From Actinophytocola oryzae (GTDB lineage: Bacteria; Actinomycetota; Actinomycetes; Mycobacteriales; Pseudonocardiaceae): a stretch of DNA of 64,000 nucleotides. The notes under the pieces were generated by a model, which did no database searches, was not told where the DNA came from, and was given only the letters and a program-made list of their open reading frames with translations. The stretch is from contig NZ_SOCP01000002.1 of the NCBI RefSeq assembly GCF_004364325.1, positions 558,001 through 622,000 of the forward strand, given 5' to 3'. The translations under genes and the position numbers were made by a program. How positions within the stretch are numbered: the first letter of the stretch is position 1; each line of letters begins with the position of its first letter. Of the stretch, positions 14,970 through 24,400 are shown in pieces.

Positions 14970-16115
14970 TTATGTCAACTGGACGCCGTCGTGCACCGGT
15001 GTTCGCCTGCGGGACGCCACGGTGAACATGGCTCCGCCCAGTGCGGACACCACCGCGCAGAGGAGCAGCGTCGTGCCGTAGCCGAAGTGCTCGATCACGA
15101 GGCCGGACAGGATGCCGGACACCAACAGGCCCGCCGTGGTCGCGTTGGCGAAGAGGGTGGTGGCGCGGCCGGTCGCCGGGGCGAGGAGGTCCTGGAAGTA
15201 CCGGATGCCGGCGCCCGCGACGATCGCGATCCCCACCCCGCGGAAGACCTGCCCGATCACCAGCATCAGCATGTCCGACGCCACGACCGTCAGGGCGTAG
15301 TACACGACGAAGGAGCCGAAGCCGCCGAGGATCAGGGCCCGCTGGCTGACCCGGGCCGGAACGGCGGCCAACCCGAGCGTGGCCACGACCTCGACCGCGG
15401 CGCAGACGCTGAAGAGCACGCCGACCGACGCGGGCTGCTGGTGCAGTGCGCGGGTGACGAACAGGGGCACCGCGAGGCTGCCCGCGAACATCGCGGCGAA
15501 GAACAGCGTGACGCTCACCGTCAGCAGTACAGGGGTGCCGCCGGGGGAGGCGTCCGCGACCTCGACGGCCCGTGGCGGGCGCGGCACGACGAGAACTGTC
15601 AGTGCGGACGCGAGGAAGACCCCGGCGGCCGTCCACATCAGCCAGGTGTAGCCGCCCCTGGACAGCACGAGCGCCCCCAGCAACGGCCCGACGGCCCACG
15701 CCAGTGACCACGCCGCACGCAGCAGCGGCGCGGACCGCTGCCCGGCGGCGCCCTCGCCGAGCACCGAGCGGGCCAGGGCGAACAGCTGCGGAAAGGCCGC
15801 TCCCATGGCCCCGAGCACCGTCGCCGCCATCAGCAGCAGCACCAGGAAGCTCGACACCCGGGGCAGCAGCACGTAACCCGCCGAGCCGAGGAGGATCACG
15901 ACGATCGCGTACGTCCGCGTGGGCCTGCGGTCGAACCGTCGTCCCAGCCACCAGCCGATCGTGATCCCCGCGACGGCGAACACCGAGGACCACACGCCGA
16001 TCTGCAGCGGCGTCAGCCCGACCGCGTCGGCGCCGAAGAGGACGATGTAGGAGTTGACCATCGAGTCCGCGATGCCGAGCAGCAGGACGGCAGCGAAGAG
16101 CACAAGGAACGGCAC
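14970..16115 (-). CDS. MFS exporter, sugar-efflux (SET) type
   Basis: A 381-residue major facilitator with about 12 hydrophobic helices. The LGRRFDRRPTR loop after helix 2 (about residues 63-73) is the MFS motif-A region. The LFALARSVL...RAAWSLAWAVGPLLGALVL stretch (about 112-160) is characteristic of SET-family sugar/drug exporters (SetA/SetB relatives). It probably exports sugars or glycosylated compounds. Start GTG at 16115. It is followed directly by two damaged genes, so its former operon has been disrupted. Confidence 0.8.
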   Translation of the reverse strand: MPFLVLFAAVLLLGIADSMVNSYIVLFGADAVGLTPLQIGVWSSVFAVAGITIGWWLGRRFDRRPTRTYAIVVILLGSAGYVLLPRVSSFLVLLLMAATVLGAMGAAFPQLFALARSVLGEGAAGQRSAPLLRAAWSLAWAVGPLLGALVLSRGGYTWLMWTAAGVFLASALTVLVVPRPPRAVEVADASPGGTPVLLTVSVTLFFAAMFAGSLAVPLFVTRALHQQPASVGVLFSVCAAVEVVATLGLAAVPARVSQRALILGGFGSFVVYYALTVVASDMLMLVIGQVFRGVGIAIVAGAGIRYFQDLLAPATGRATTLFANATTAGLLVSGILSGLVIEHFGYGTTLLLCAVVSALGGAMFTVASRRRTPVHDGVQLT

Positions 16116-16154
16116 GTGATGTTAGTACCGGGCCGATCTCTCCGGCGACACCGA

Positions 16155-16748
16155 TTAAAGTCGGCCCTGTGGGGCGGTGATCGCGATCCCGTGTTGGCTC
16201 GCGGTCGCGATGACGCTGGTGGCGACCGGTGGCAGGCAGAGCACGGCCGACGAGACCAGCCCCGGTGACAGCACGGTCGACTTCCAGCGCCCCCGACAAC
16301 CGATCCGCCAGGGCACCTGGGCGTGCTCGCGGTGTTCACGCAGCGCCGTCCGCAGCATCCCGGTGACGAGGTCGCTGACGGCGTCCACGATGCGGGACGT
16401 GACCGCGCGGGTCGCGAAGCCCGCGCCGGGAATCGGTACCAGGCGGGCGATCTGGCCGGCGAGGTCCTCCGTCAGCGCGGCGGCGATCTCCCCGACCGGG
16501 CGCGTGTGGACCTCCGTCACCTGAGTCCACGGCACGGCGCGTGCGTTGTCGATGCCGATCGTCGACGGGGCCAGTCGGACGGCGCCGAAGCGGTCGAGCA
16601 GGCCCGGTAGTCTCCTGAGCTTCGCGGGTAGCAGCGGGTTGACCAGCGCGGCGGCGGAGAAGTCCCACGGCTCGGTGACCGGCGCACCCGGCATCCTCCG
16701 CTGCCACCACGGCAGTACCTCGTGCACCGGTTCACCACCGTCCGGCAT
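16155..16748 (-). CDS. Conserved hypothetical protein, 197 residues
   Basis: Not recognised. It begins MPDGGEPVHEVLPWWQRRMPG, has a STIGIDNARAVPW-TQV strand-like segment, an amphipathic Ala/Leu-rich middle (EIAAALTEDLAGQIARLVPIPG), and a VSSAVLCLPPVATSVIATA hydrophobic tail near residues 165-183. The start overlaps the end of the membrane-protein gene upstream by 17 bp, so the two are probably translated together and functionally linked. Confidence 0.6.
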   Translation of the reverse strand: MPDGGEPVHEVLPWWQRRMPGAPVTEPWDFSAAALVNPLLPAKLRRLPGLLDRFGAVRLAPSTIGIDNARAVPWTQVTEVHTRPVGEIAAALTEDLAGQIARLVPIPGAGFATRAVTSRIVDAVSDLVTGMLRTALREHREHAQVPWRIGCRGRWKSTVLSPGLVSSAVLCLPPVATSVIATASQHGIAITAPQGRL

Positions 16749-17481
16749 GGGCCTGCCTTTCCCACAGCGGGTTCTTCACGGCCTCGTACCACTGCAGGGC
16801 GGCGAGGACTCCCGCGAGGACGTCGAGCGGCTCGAACGTCAGCGAGAGCCCGGAGAAGCCGATCGAGACCACGGCCTCCAGCAGACAGGCGATCCCCGCG
16901 ACGGCGGCGAGCCAGCGACGCCTCACGACGAGAGCGACCAGGCACAGCAAGGCCACGATCGTGCTGTCGACGGCGAACATCGCCATCGCCGCCATCCACA
17001 GCCGGACCAGCAGCACGCGGTACATGGCGCACTGGTCTCGCACCTCGGCGGGCAGCGTCCGGTTCCTCGCGTCCGGTGGGTAGGCCGAGAGCTGGAACCG
17101 CTCGTCGAGCTTGTCCAGCATGGTCGGGTACGCGGTCACCCAGATCAGGAAGACCAGGAACCCGACCAGCACCAGGCCGCCGGGTGTCTCCTCCGACGCC
17201 TGGTAGCGGCCGAGGAAGAACGCGGGCACGAACGACATCACCGCGGCGAAGGCGAGCAGCAGCGGGTGGACCCTGCCGAGCCCTTGGTGGCGGGTCGCCG
17301 CGAGCAGCAGCAGCGGACCACCCATCACCAGCGTCCCGTAGACCAGGCCGCTCATGAGGAACCACAGGCTCAGCACACCGGTGACCGTCCAGAAGGTCAC
17401 GTACAACGCGCCTCGCGAGAGCCTCTTCTCGATCACCGACGGCAGGACGTTCTCGATGATTTTGCGGAAGGTGTCCGACAC
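16732..17481 (-). CDS. Multi-pass membrane protein of unknown function
   Basis: A 249-residue protein with about six hydrophobic segments: WTVTGVLSLWFLMSGLVYGT, GPLLLLAA, PLLLAFAAVMSFVPAFFLG, GGLVLVGFLVFLIWVTAYP, a central pair, and WLAAVAGIACLLEAVVSIGF. A soluble loop (DKLDERFQLSAYPPDARNRTLPAE) sits mid-protein. No family is recognised. It overlaps the downstream 197-residue gene. The AT-richer 230-bp gap upstream probably carries its promoter. Confidence 0.65.
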   Translation of the reverse strand: MSDTFRKIIENVLPSVIEKRLSRGALYVTFWTVTGVLSLWFLMSGLVYGTLVMGGPLLLLAATRHQGLGRVHPLLLAFAAVMSFVPAFFLGRYQASEETPGGLVLVGFLVFLIWVTAYPTMLDKLDERFQLSAYPPDARNRTLPAEVRDQCAMYRVLLVRLWMAAMAMFAVDSTIVALLCLVALVVRRRWLAAVAGIACLLEAVVSIGFSGLSLTFEPLDVLAGVLAALQWYEAVKNPLWERQAHAGRW

Positions 17482-17754
17482 TGAATTACCCCCCGAATGC
17501 GCTTGCCGCAGTATGCACGCACCGTACTTCAGGGTCGATGGCTCCGCAAATCATCAAGCGACGCAAGGGAAGTGCCGTTGCCGCGTAGTAGCGGGAGCCG
17601 GAATGTCCACCGATTTCGAACTGCGTCACCCTATTGAGTGATGCCGTATTGATGACGTGAACTGTGAAGGACCGGAATTCAGGCATCCGGGTCCGCGGGA
17701 CCGAGTCGGGTGTCGGCCGACGTCGGGAGCGACGGGTGTGCTAATCACCTCACC
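17482..17754. promoter_or_regulatory. Divergent intergenic region, about 270 bp
   Basis: A relatively AT-rich region between the divergent membrane-protein gene and the methylenetetrahydrofolate dehydrogenase. No open frame on either strand looks coding. It is likely to hold both promoters; a lower-GC stretch lies at 17630-17690. No clear dyad was found. Confidence 0.4.
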
Positions 17755-18663
17755 GTGACCGCTCGCATCCTCGACCCCGCCGTCCTGGCCGAGTCGTTCC
17801 GCACGCAGATCCGTGCGGACGTGGCCGCCGTCCCGGAACCGCTGACGCTCGCCGGCTTCCTCGCCGAGGATGCCGACCGGGCTTCGCGGACCTACGCCGA
17901 GTACACGCGGCGCGCCTGCGACTCCGTCGGTGTCCACTTCGACCTGCGGGTCGTGCCGCCGGGCGACGTCGAGCGGGCGGTGCGCGACGCGGGTGGCGAC
18001 GACCGCGTGCACGGCATGCTGGTCTACTACCCGGTGCGGGGCGGGGAGCCGGACCGGTGGCTGCGTGAGCTGGTCGACCCGCGCAAGGACGTCGAGGGGC
18101 TGCATTCGTTCTGGAGCCGCAGCCTCTACGAGAACCGGCGGTTCGTCGACGCCGCGCGGACGAAGCGGACCGTGCTGCCGTGCACGCCGCTCGCGATCCT
18201 GAAGCTACTGGACAGCGCGGGTGTCACCCGCCCCGGCACGCCGGCACCGCTCGCCGGTCTGCGGGCCTGTGTGTTCAACCGCAGCGAGATCGTCGGCAGA
18301 CCGCTCGCCGCGATGATGGCCAACGACGGCGCGGAGGTGACCTCGTTCGACGTGGACGGGCCGCTGCGGTTCGTGCCGGACCCCGACAACGAGTCCTACC
18401 GCGTCCGGCCGGTGGCGGTCGACCGGGCCACCGCCCTTGCCGGCGCCGACGTCGTCGTCACCGGGGTGCCGACACGGGAGTTCGAACTGGTCCGCGCGGA
18501 GGAGGTCAGGCCGGGTGCCGTGTGCGTGAACTTCTCGATGCTGAGGAACTTCACCGACGACGTCGTCGACACAGCAGGGGTGTTCGTCCCCCGCATCGGC
18601 CCGATGACTGTCACCATGGCCCTGCGCAACGCCGTCCGCCTCTACCGGAACACGCACGCCTGA
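17755..18663 (+). CDS. Methylenetetrahydrofolate dehydrogenase, yeast MTD1-like type
   Basis: FolD-superfamily protein, 302 residues from the GTG at 17755; a GTG at 17710 would add 15 residues, and neither start has a good Shine-Dalgarno. It carries VDPRKDVEGLHSFWSRSLYENRRF, PCTPLAILKLL, the NAD-domain loop CVFNRSEIVGRPLAAMMAND, VVVTGVPTREFELVRAEEV, AVCVNFSMLRNF and a terminal PRIGPMTVTMALRNAVRLY. These match my memory of the monofunctional NAD-dependent MTD1 enzyme of yeast better than the bifunctional bacterial FolD, with GxxVFxxS replaced by the FNRSEIVGRP form. It would oxidise 5,10-methylene-THF for formate or purine metabolism. Confidence 0.85.
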   Translation: MTARILDPAVLAESFRTQIRADVAAVPEPLTLAGFLAEDADRASRTYAEYTRRACDSVGVHFDLRVVPPGDVERAVRDAGGDDRVHGMLVYYPVRGGEPDRWLRELVDPRKDVEGLHSFWSRSLYENRRFVDAARTKRTVLPCTPLAILKLLDSAGVTRPGTPAPLAGLRACVFNRSEIVGRPLAAMMANDGAEVTSFDVDGPLRFVPDPDNESYRVRPVAVDRATALAGADVVVTGVPTREFELVRAEEVRPGAVCVNFSMLRNFTDDVVDTAGVFVPRIGPMTVTMALRNAVRLYRNTHA

Positions 18664-18696
18664 CCGTGGCCCGTGCCGCACAGCAAGGAGAACCCC

Positions 18697-19011
18697 GTGT
18701 ACTTCCGGATCACCGGTGACTCGGTCGACCTGGTCGACCCGCAGGACGTGACGGCCTTCCACGTGCTCTGCCCGCCCGGCCTCGACGGCGACGAGCTTGC
18801 CGGCCGCCTACGCGACGCTGGGCTCGGCGAGCTGCTGGCGGACGGCCACGTCATGGTGCCGGTGGACGCGGTGCGCCGCCACGCCGCCGGTCGCGTCGGC
18901 CCGACGTGGGAGCAGGATCTCGCGGGCATGATCGCCTACGCGACCCGCGAGGGCTGGACCGACGAGACCGGCACCCGGCTCCGCGCGCACCTCGAGCGTG
19001 CCACGGACTGA
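18697..19011 (+). CDS. Small conserved hypothetical protein, 104 residues
   Basis: Starts at GTG 18697 with AAGGAG six bases upstream; the frame is open from 18673. It is soluble and acidic, beginning VYFRITGDSVDLVDPQDVTAFHV, with a GDELAGRLRDAGLGELLADGHVMVPVDAVRRHA helical middle and a W-EQDLAGMIAYA-REGW segment. No domain is recognised. It is 33 bp downstream of the MTD1-like gene and is probably in the same transcript. Confidence 0.7.
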   Translation: MYFRITGDSVDLVDPQDVTAFHVLCPPGLDGDELAGRLRDAGLGELLADGHVMVPVDAVRRHAAGRVGPTWEQDLAGMIAYATREGWTDETGTRLRAHLERATD

Positions 19012-19032
19012 ACGGCGTCGGCCTGCGGCAGA

Positions 19033-19066
19033 GCCGTGCGGACCAGTCGACACCGGCCCGCACGGC
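19033..19066. terminator. Candidate bidirectional terminator
   Basis: GCCGTGCGG (19033-19041) and its inverse CCGCACGGC (19058-19066) form a 9-bp stem around a 16-base loop in the 74-bp gap between convergent genes. There is no U-tract, which is usual for actinomycetes. Confidence 0.4.
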
Positions 19067-19085
19067 CCGCTGCTGCACGGTCGAG

Positions 19086-20624
19086 TCAGCCCGCGCCACA
19101 GCGTGCGCCACTCGCCGGGAGCTTCAGGTCGACGAGGTAGTCGGCGACGATGTCGTTGACACACGGTGACTTCCCGGACAGGGCCACGGTGTGCTGTTCA
19201 CCCTCCACGGTGAGCAGCACACCCCCGAGGGTGTCGGCGAGGCTCTGTCCCGCCTCGAACGGGGTGCTGGGGTCGCCGGTGACGGAGATCGTCAGCGTCC
19301 CGGGCAGGTTCTCGACCCCGGTGGCGTAGGGGTAGTCGAGGGTCGGGCGGGCCGGCCAGAACTCGCAGCCGTCGCGGGCGCCCTTCAGCTCCTGCCCAGG
19401 GTCGCCGAACGGCGCGGTCTCGTGGAGACGGCGCTGCAGGTCGGCCTCCTGCCCCGGCGTGCGGCGCTGCTCGTCCATGCAGTTGATCGCGAAGTTGGCC
19501 TCGAGGTAGTTGCTCCACCGCCCGTCGGCCGCGCGCCCGCCGAAGCTGTCGTCGAGGGCGGTGAGGATGTCGCCGCGTCCTGCCAGCACCTCCGTGAGCC
19601 CCTGGGTGATCGTCTGCCACGCGCTCGAGTCGTAGAGGCCCGCGGTGACCGCGTTGATGGCGCCGCTGTAGGTGAGCTCCCTCCCGTCGCTCACCGGGAC
19701 CGGCTTGTCGATCAGCGGCCGGACGATGCCCTGGAAGGTCCCGGTCGCGCCCGCCGGATCGGTGCCGAGTGGACAGCCGGGCCGGGTGGCGCAGTCGGCG
19801 GCCATCTTGTCGAAGGCACGCTGGAACCCCTCGAACTGGGTGAGCCGCCGCTCCACCGTCCCCAGCTTCGGGTCGACCGCGCCGTCGAGCACCATGGCAC
19901 GCACCTTCTCCGGGAACTCCTCGGCGTAGACCGCGCCGAGGCGCGTGCCGTAGCTCTGGCCCAGGAAGGACACCTTCTCGTCACCGAGGACCGCACGCAG
20001 GACGTCCATGTCCCGCACGGCGTCGCGGGTACCGACATGGGCGAGCACGTCGGCGCCGCCGGAACGCTCGGCACACGTCCGCACCAGCTCGCGGCCGTCC
20101 TCCGCGCTCCACTCCCCGACAGCGGGGACGAGTGCGTCACCCCGGTCCCGTTCGTCGTCGGTGGCGCAGTCCAGCGCCGGGGTGGACGCCCCGACGCCCC
20201 GGGGGTCGAACCCGACCAGGTCGAACCGTTCGGTGACCGCGCTCGTCGCGAGCGTCCGGGACATCGCGACCGCCATGGCCAGCCCCGGCCCACCCGGCCC
20301 GCCGGGGTTGAGCAGCAGGGACCCGATCGGCTCGCCGCGTGCGGGCACCCGCAGCACGGCGATGCGTGCGGTCCTGCCGCCCGGGTCGTCGTAGTCCAGG
20401 GGAACTTCCAGCCGCGCGCACTGGAACGCGTCACTCGCGTACGCCTTCTCCTCGGCGACGTTGGTGGCGTAGTCCGCGCACGGCCCGAAGGACAGCTCCT
20501 GGTCGTAGAAGCGGGCCAGGTCGGCGCCGGGCTCCTCTCGCTGAGCCGGCTGGCCGCAGGCCCCGAGCACCGCCAGGGGCAGTATCGACGCCGTCATGCG
20601 GACGAGGGCGGAGCGGAACGGCAT
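19086..20624 (-). CDS. Secreted alpha/beta-hydrolase lipoprotein (TAP-like tripeptidyl aminopeptidase)
   Basis: 512 residues from the ATG at 20624 (GAGGAGA upstream). The signal peptide ends in the lipobox LGAC. Hydrolase motifs: LLLNPGGPGGPGLAMAVAM (oxyanion region), DPRGVGAS, the nucleophile elbow GQSYGT, and a C-terminal TAP-like domain with ITGDPSTPFE and a GEQHTVAL His segment. Relatives are the SlpD/SlpE-type mycelial proteases of Streptomyces. Diverged from a MerR regulator; the same hydrolase-MerR arrangement recurs at 25507-27716. Confidence 0.88.
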   Translation of the reverse strand: MPFRSALVRMTASILPLAVLGACGQPAQREEPGADLARFYDQELSFGPCADYATNVAEEKAYASDAFQCARLEVPLDYDDPGGRTARIAVLRVPARGEPIGSLLLNPGGPGGPGLAMAVAMSRTLATSAVTERFDLVGFDPRGVGASTPALDCATDDERDRGDALVPAVGEWSAEDGRELVRTCAERSGGADVLAHVGTRDAVRDMDVLRAVLGDEKVSFLGQSYGTRLGAVYAEEFPEKVRAMVLDGAVDPKLGTVERRLTQFEGFQRAFDKMAADCATRPGCPLGTDPAGATGTFQGIVRPLIDKPVPVSDGRELTYSGAINAVTAGLYDSSAWQTITQGLTEVLAGRGDILTALDDSFGGRAADGRWSNYLEANFAINCMDEQRRTPGQEADLQRRLHETAPFGDPGQELKGARDGCEFWPARPTLDYPYATGVENLPGTLTISVTGDPSTPFEAGQSLADTLGGVLLTVEGEQHTVALSGKSPCVNDIVADYLVDLKLPASGARCGAG

Positions 20625-20739
20625 GGGTCTCCTCGGGTTGCCATCATGGGTGGGTGCTCGTGCAGCAGACACCCGGCCGTCGCGGCACACTCAAGTCACG
20701 ACGCTGTGATCCACCGCATAGCCACCGAGGAGACGAGCA

Positions 20740-21480
20740 TTGACGTGGAGTACTCGGGAGATCGCGGAGCTCGCGGGCACGAGCCTGCGGGCCGTGCGGT
20801 ATTACCACGAGGTGGGGCTGCTCGACGAACCCGCGCGGGGAGCCAACGGCTACAAGCGGTACGGGGTGGCGCACCTGGTGCGGCTGCTGCGCATCACGCG
20901 GCTGACCGACCTCGGGCTCCCGGCGTCGCGGATCGCCGACCTGGGTGAGATCGGCGAGCGCCCCGAGGAGGCGCTGCGGATCGTCGACGCCGAGCTGGCC
21001 GCGACCATCGAACACCTCCAGCGGGCCCGGGCCGAGATCGCGCTGCGGCTGCGGCAGCGGTCGCCCATCGACCTGCCGCCCGAGATGGCGCCTGCCGTGA
21101 CCGGCCTGTCGGACGCCGACCGCGCGTTCGTCGTCGTCCTGACCCGGATCCTCAACCCCACCGCGCTCGCCGCGTTCCGGGAGATGCTGCCGTCGCTGCA
21201 CGACGACCCCGCGGTCGGCGAGTTCGACCGCCTGCCCGCGGACGCCGACGCCGAGGCCGTGCGGTCGCTGACCGAGCGCCTGCTCCCGCACGTGCGGGAC
21301 ATCCGCGACTCACACCCGGGGATGCGCGACACCGGCCCCGGCGCGCGGCACGGGGCCCGGTTCGTCAACCGAACGATGGGCCTGGCCATCGCCGACCTCT
21401 ACAACCCCGCTCAGCGCGATGTCCTGGTCCACCTCGACAGGGCCCTGTCCCGGTCCTCCGCCCGGGGCGCCACCTCCTGA
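20740..21480 (+). CDS. MerR-family transcriptional regulator
   Basis: 246 residues from a TTG start with GAGGAG about eight bases upstream. N-terminal winged HTH: TREIAELAGTSLRAVRYYHEVGLLDEP (about residues 5-31), then GYKRYG and LVRLLRITRLTDLGL. A coiled-coil linker and a long effector domain rich in Asp/Arg follow. No cysteine metal-binding cluster is seen, so it is not a metal sensor. It is divergent from the secreted hydrolase and probably controls it. It is paralogous to the regulator at 27003-27716 across its whole length. Confidence 0.9.
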   Translation: MTWSTREIAELAGTSLRAVRYYHEVGLLDEPARGANGYKRYGVAHLVRLLRITRLTDLGLPASRIADLGEIGERPEEALRIVDAELAATIEHLQRARAEIALRLRQRSPIDLPPEMAPAVTGLSDADRAFVVVLTRILNPTALAAFREMLPSLHDDPAVGEFDRLPADADAEAVRSLTERLLPHVRDIRDSHPGMRDTGPGARHGARFVNRTMGLAIADLYNPAQRDVLVHLDRALSRSSARGATS

Positions 21481-21487
21481 CGCGTCG

Positions 21488-24400
21488 TCAGCCGGTCGGT
21501 GCGTCGGGGACGCTGACGGGCCTGCGGCGGTGCTGTTGCTGGTGGTCGGGGAACATCGCCACGAAGAACTCCGCCCAGCCGCCCATCCTGACGCGGAGGA
21601 GGTCGTACTTCTCCGGGTCCTCGCAGGCCCCGGAGAACGTGTCGGGGTCGGCGCAGGTGATCGTGAGGATGTTCGAGCCCCTGCCCGCCGCGAAGGCGCG
21701 GATCACCTCGACCAGTGCCGGGGCGGGGAAGTCCTCGCGGACGTTGTACTCGGTGGGGGCGGCGTTCCACATGGCCGCGCTGCCCGGACCCGAGAACCCG
21801 TCGAGCGTGGCCAGGAACGGGGTCGTCTCGTTCCCGACCGGCTGGTCGGCACAGCTCGGGCTCGGGCTCAGGTCCGAGGCCATGGGCTGGCCGCCCAGGC
21901 GCCCGTCCGCGGAGGCCCCGCACATCGCGCCGAACTCAAGGTAGTTCTCGAACGTGCCGACGCCCGGTTGGATCTGCAGGCCGAACGGGTGCTCGGCCGT
22001 GCCGCAGCGTTCGGCCAGCGCCACCATCTTCCGCGCGGTCGGTTCCGCGGGCTCCGTGTAGACCTCCACGGCCGTGCGTGCCACCCTGGCCACCAGCGCG
22101 TCGCCGAACTCGTCGATCTCCCGGTGACCGCGGCCGTACTTGGGCAGGTCCATGGCCACCTTGCGGAGCCTGCGGAAGCGGTCGGCGCGGGCCGCCGTCC
22201 TCGCCGGCCCGGCCAGTGTGGGGGCGAACGGCTCGCTCATCGACTCGCCCCAGTCGCAGATCAGGGCCTCCACCAGCTCCGGCAGCGAGGTCACCGCGGT
22301 CTCCCTGGTGAAGACCATGTGCCTGATCGCCCACAGCGAGTTGATCGTGTTGGCCAGCGCGGTGAAGCACGGGCCCGCCACGTTGTACCGGGCGCCACCC
22401 GCGTAGAAGTCCAGGCCCTTGTCGACGCAGTCGTCCACGAAGCACGACAGCAGCGGCGACGGGCACACGGCGCTCATCTGGCCGAACACGCCCAGCATCT
22501 GGTCGGTCTGCCTGGCGAACATCCATCGGAAGTGCTGGAAGAACAGCTCCTCGACGCGTTCGTAGGAGGTGATCTCCCTGGGCGCCTCGGACATGAACGA
22601 GACCTTCTGGCCGCGGAAGTACATCGGCCCCGCGGTCGCCCACGACTTGCCCCGGTTGAGCGCGGCCTCCAACGCCTGCAACGTGATCACCATGCCGAGG
22701 GTGAACCAGTTGCGGCCGGTGAACTGCGGCTCGTAGCAGCCGTCACAGGCGTAGTCGCGGGCCGCGACCAGGTCCACCGTGCTGTGCCACGCGGCACCCG
22801 CCTTGTCCGCCACGGGTGTGCTGGCGGTCGGCGAGGTGCCGGCACCGACGTTGTCGCCGCTGGCGAGCAGGCCCGGGATGATCTTCTCGTCGTTCACCAG
22901 GATCGGGTGCGCGCCGCCGGACAGCAGTGCGAGCGCGGCCTCCTCGGCGAACTCGGCGGGCATGTCCTGGCGGGTGCGCAGCGACAGGCACGGCGCGTTC
23001 AGCGGCAGCCTGCGCGCGGCCCGCAGGCACAGCATCGTGACCTCGTTGTACGCGGGCGTGCCGGCCCCCGGCCGGTCGTCCGCGACCGTGCCGCCGACCG
23101 TGACCTGCTGGACCCACTGGTTGTTCGAGCCGCCCTGCGGGTAGTTGCCCGCGATCCCGCCCATGGCCAGGTTGCCCCACGGCTGGTGGTCGTCGAGGAA
23201 CATGCGGTTGGGCTGGACCTTCTCGCCGAGCTTGATCCAGAAGCAGTCGATGATCTCCTGCGCCCGGTCCCGGTCGAGCCTGCCCGCGTCCACGTCGGCG
23301 CGGTAGAACGGGTACAGCATCTGGTCGAGGCGGCCGACCGCGGTCGGTTCGCCGACCAGGTGCAGGCACGAGTGCAGGGTGAACAGCAGCTGCGCGGCCT
23401 CGAGCATCGTCGCGGGCGGTTCGGTGGCCAACCGGTCCATCCGGTCCGCGATGGCCAGCAGGTTCTCGCGGCCCGCGGGGTCTGGTCCGTCGAGCAGCTC
23501 GCGCGCCAGCTCGGCGTAGGAGCGGCAGTGCGCGGACACGCCATCCAGCGCGAGCAGCACCCCTCGGTAGAACGACGCCTTCTGCTCGTCGTCGCCGTGC
23601 TCGTCCAGCTTCGTCCGGACGTTGGCGACCAGCCCGCCGATCCCCACCTCCAGCGCCCGCTGGAAACCCGGCACGACGTGGCCGACGCCGGAGGCGGAGC
23701 TGAGACCGCTGAAGAAGTTCGGCAGCTGCTCGTCGTCACGCACGTAGTCGATGACGTAGCGGCCCTCGCCGAGGCTCAGGTTCGGCATGGCGCCGACGAT
23801 CAGCTCCAGTGGGGCCATGCGGTAGGTGTCGGCGCCGGTGACCCAGTTGCCCGCGCAGTCACGGCGTCGGCCACGGAAGCCGTAGTCGTGTCCGGCGAAC
23901 ACGTCGCCGAGGCCGATCCTGACGGCCCAGCCCATGCGCTCGACCACCGGCAGCGCCATGATGCGGGCGGCCTCGGTCTCGCCGAACCGGTCGCGCAGGT
24001 AGTACTCGAGGTGGTGCAGCTCCTGCTGCGTGCGGTCGAGGTACCAGTTGTCCTCCCAGCGGGAGAACGCGGTGGCCAGCAGCCCGAGCACGCGACGCGA
24101 CGGGGGCAGGTACTTCTCCCGGTCCTCGCCCGTCATCGTCGACATGCGGTACAGGTAGTCCCTGTGGTTGTAGTACATGTACCCGTTGGCCGACCGCTGG
24201 TCGAAGTGCCGGTCCAGCCTGGACCAGTCCACGCCGGGGAAGCGGCGCCAGTCGGTGTCGGCCAGCGCCCCGATCTCCAGCGGGTCCATGCCCAGCTCGT
24301 CCTGGCTGGGGATGTAGAAGAAGCCGCCGACGTCGGCGTGCACGTTCATGAGCAGGCGGTCGGCGATGAACCCCGGCTGTTCCCCGATCTGCCGGTCCAT

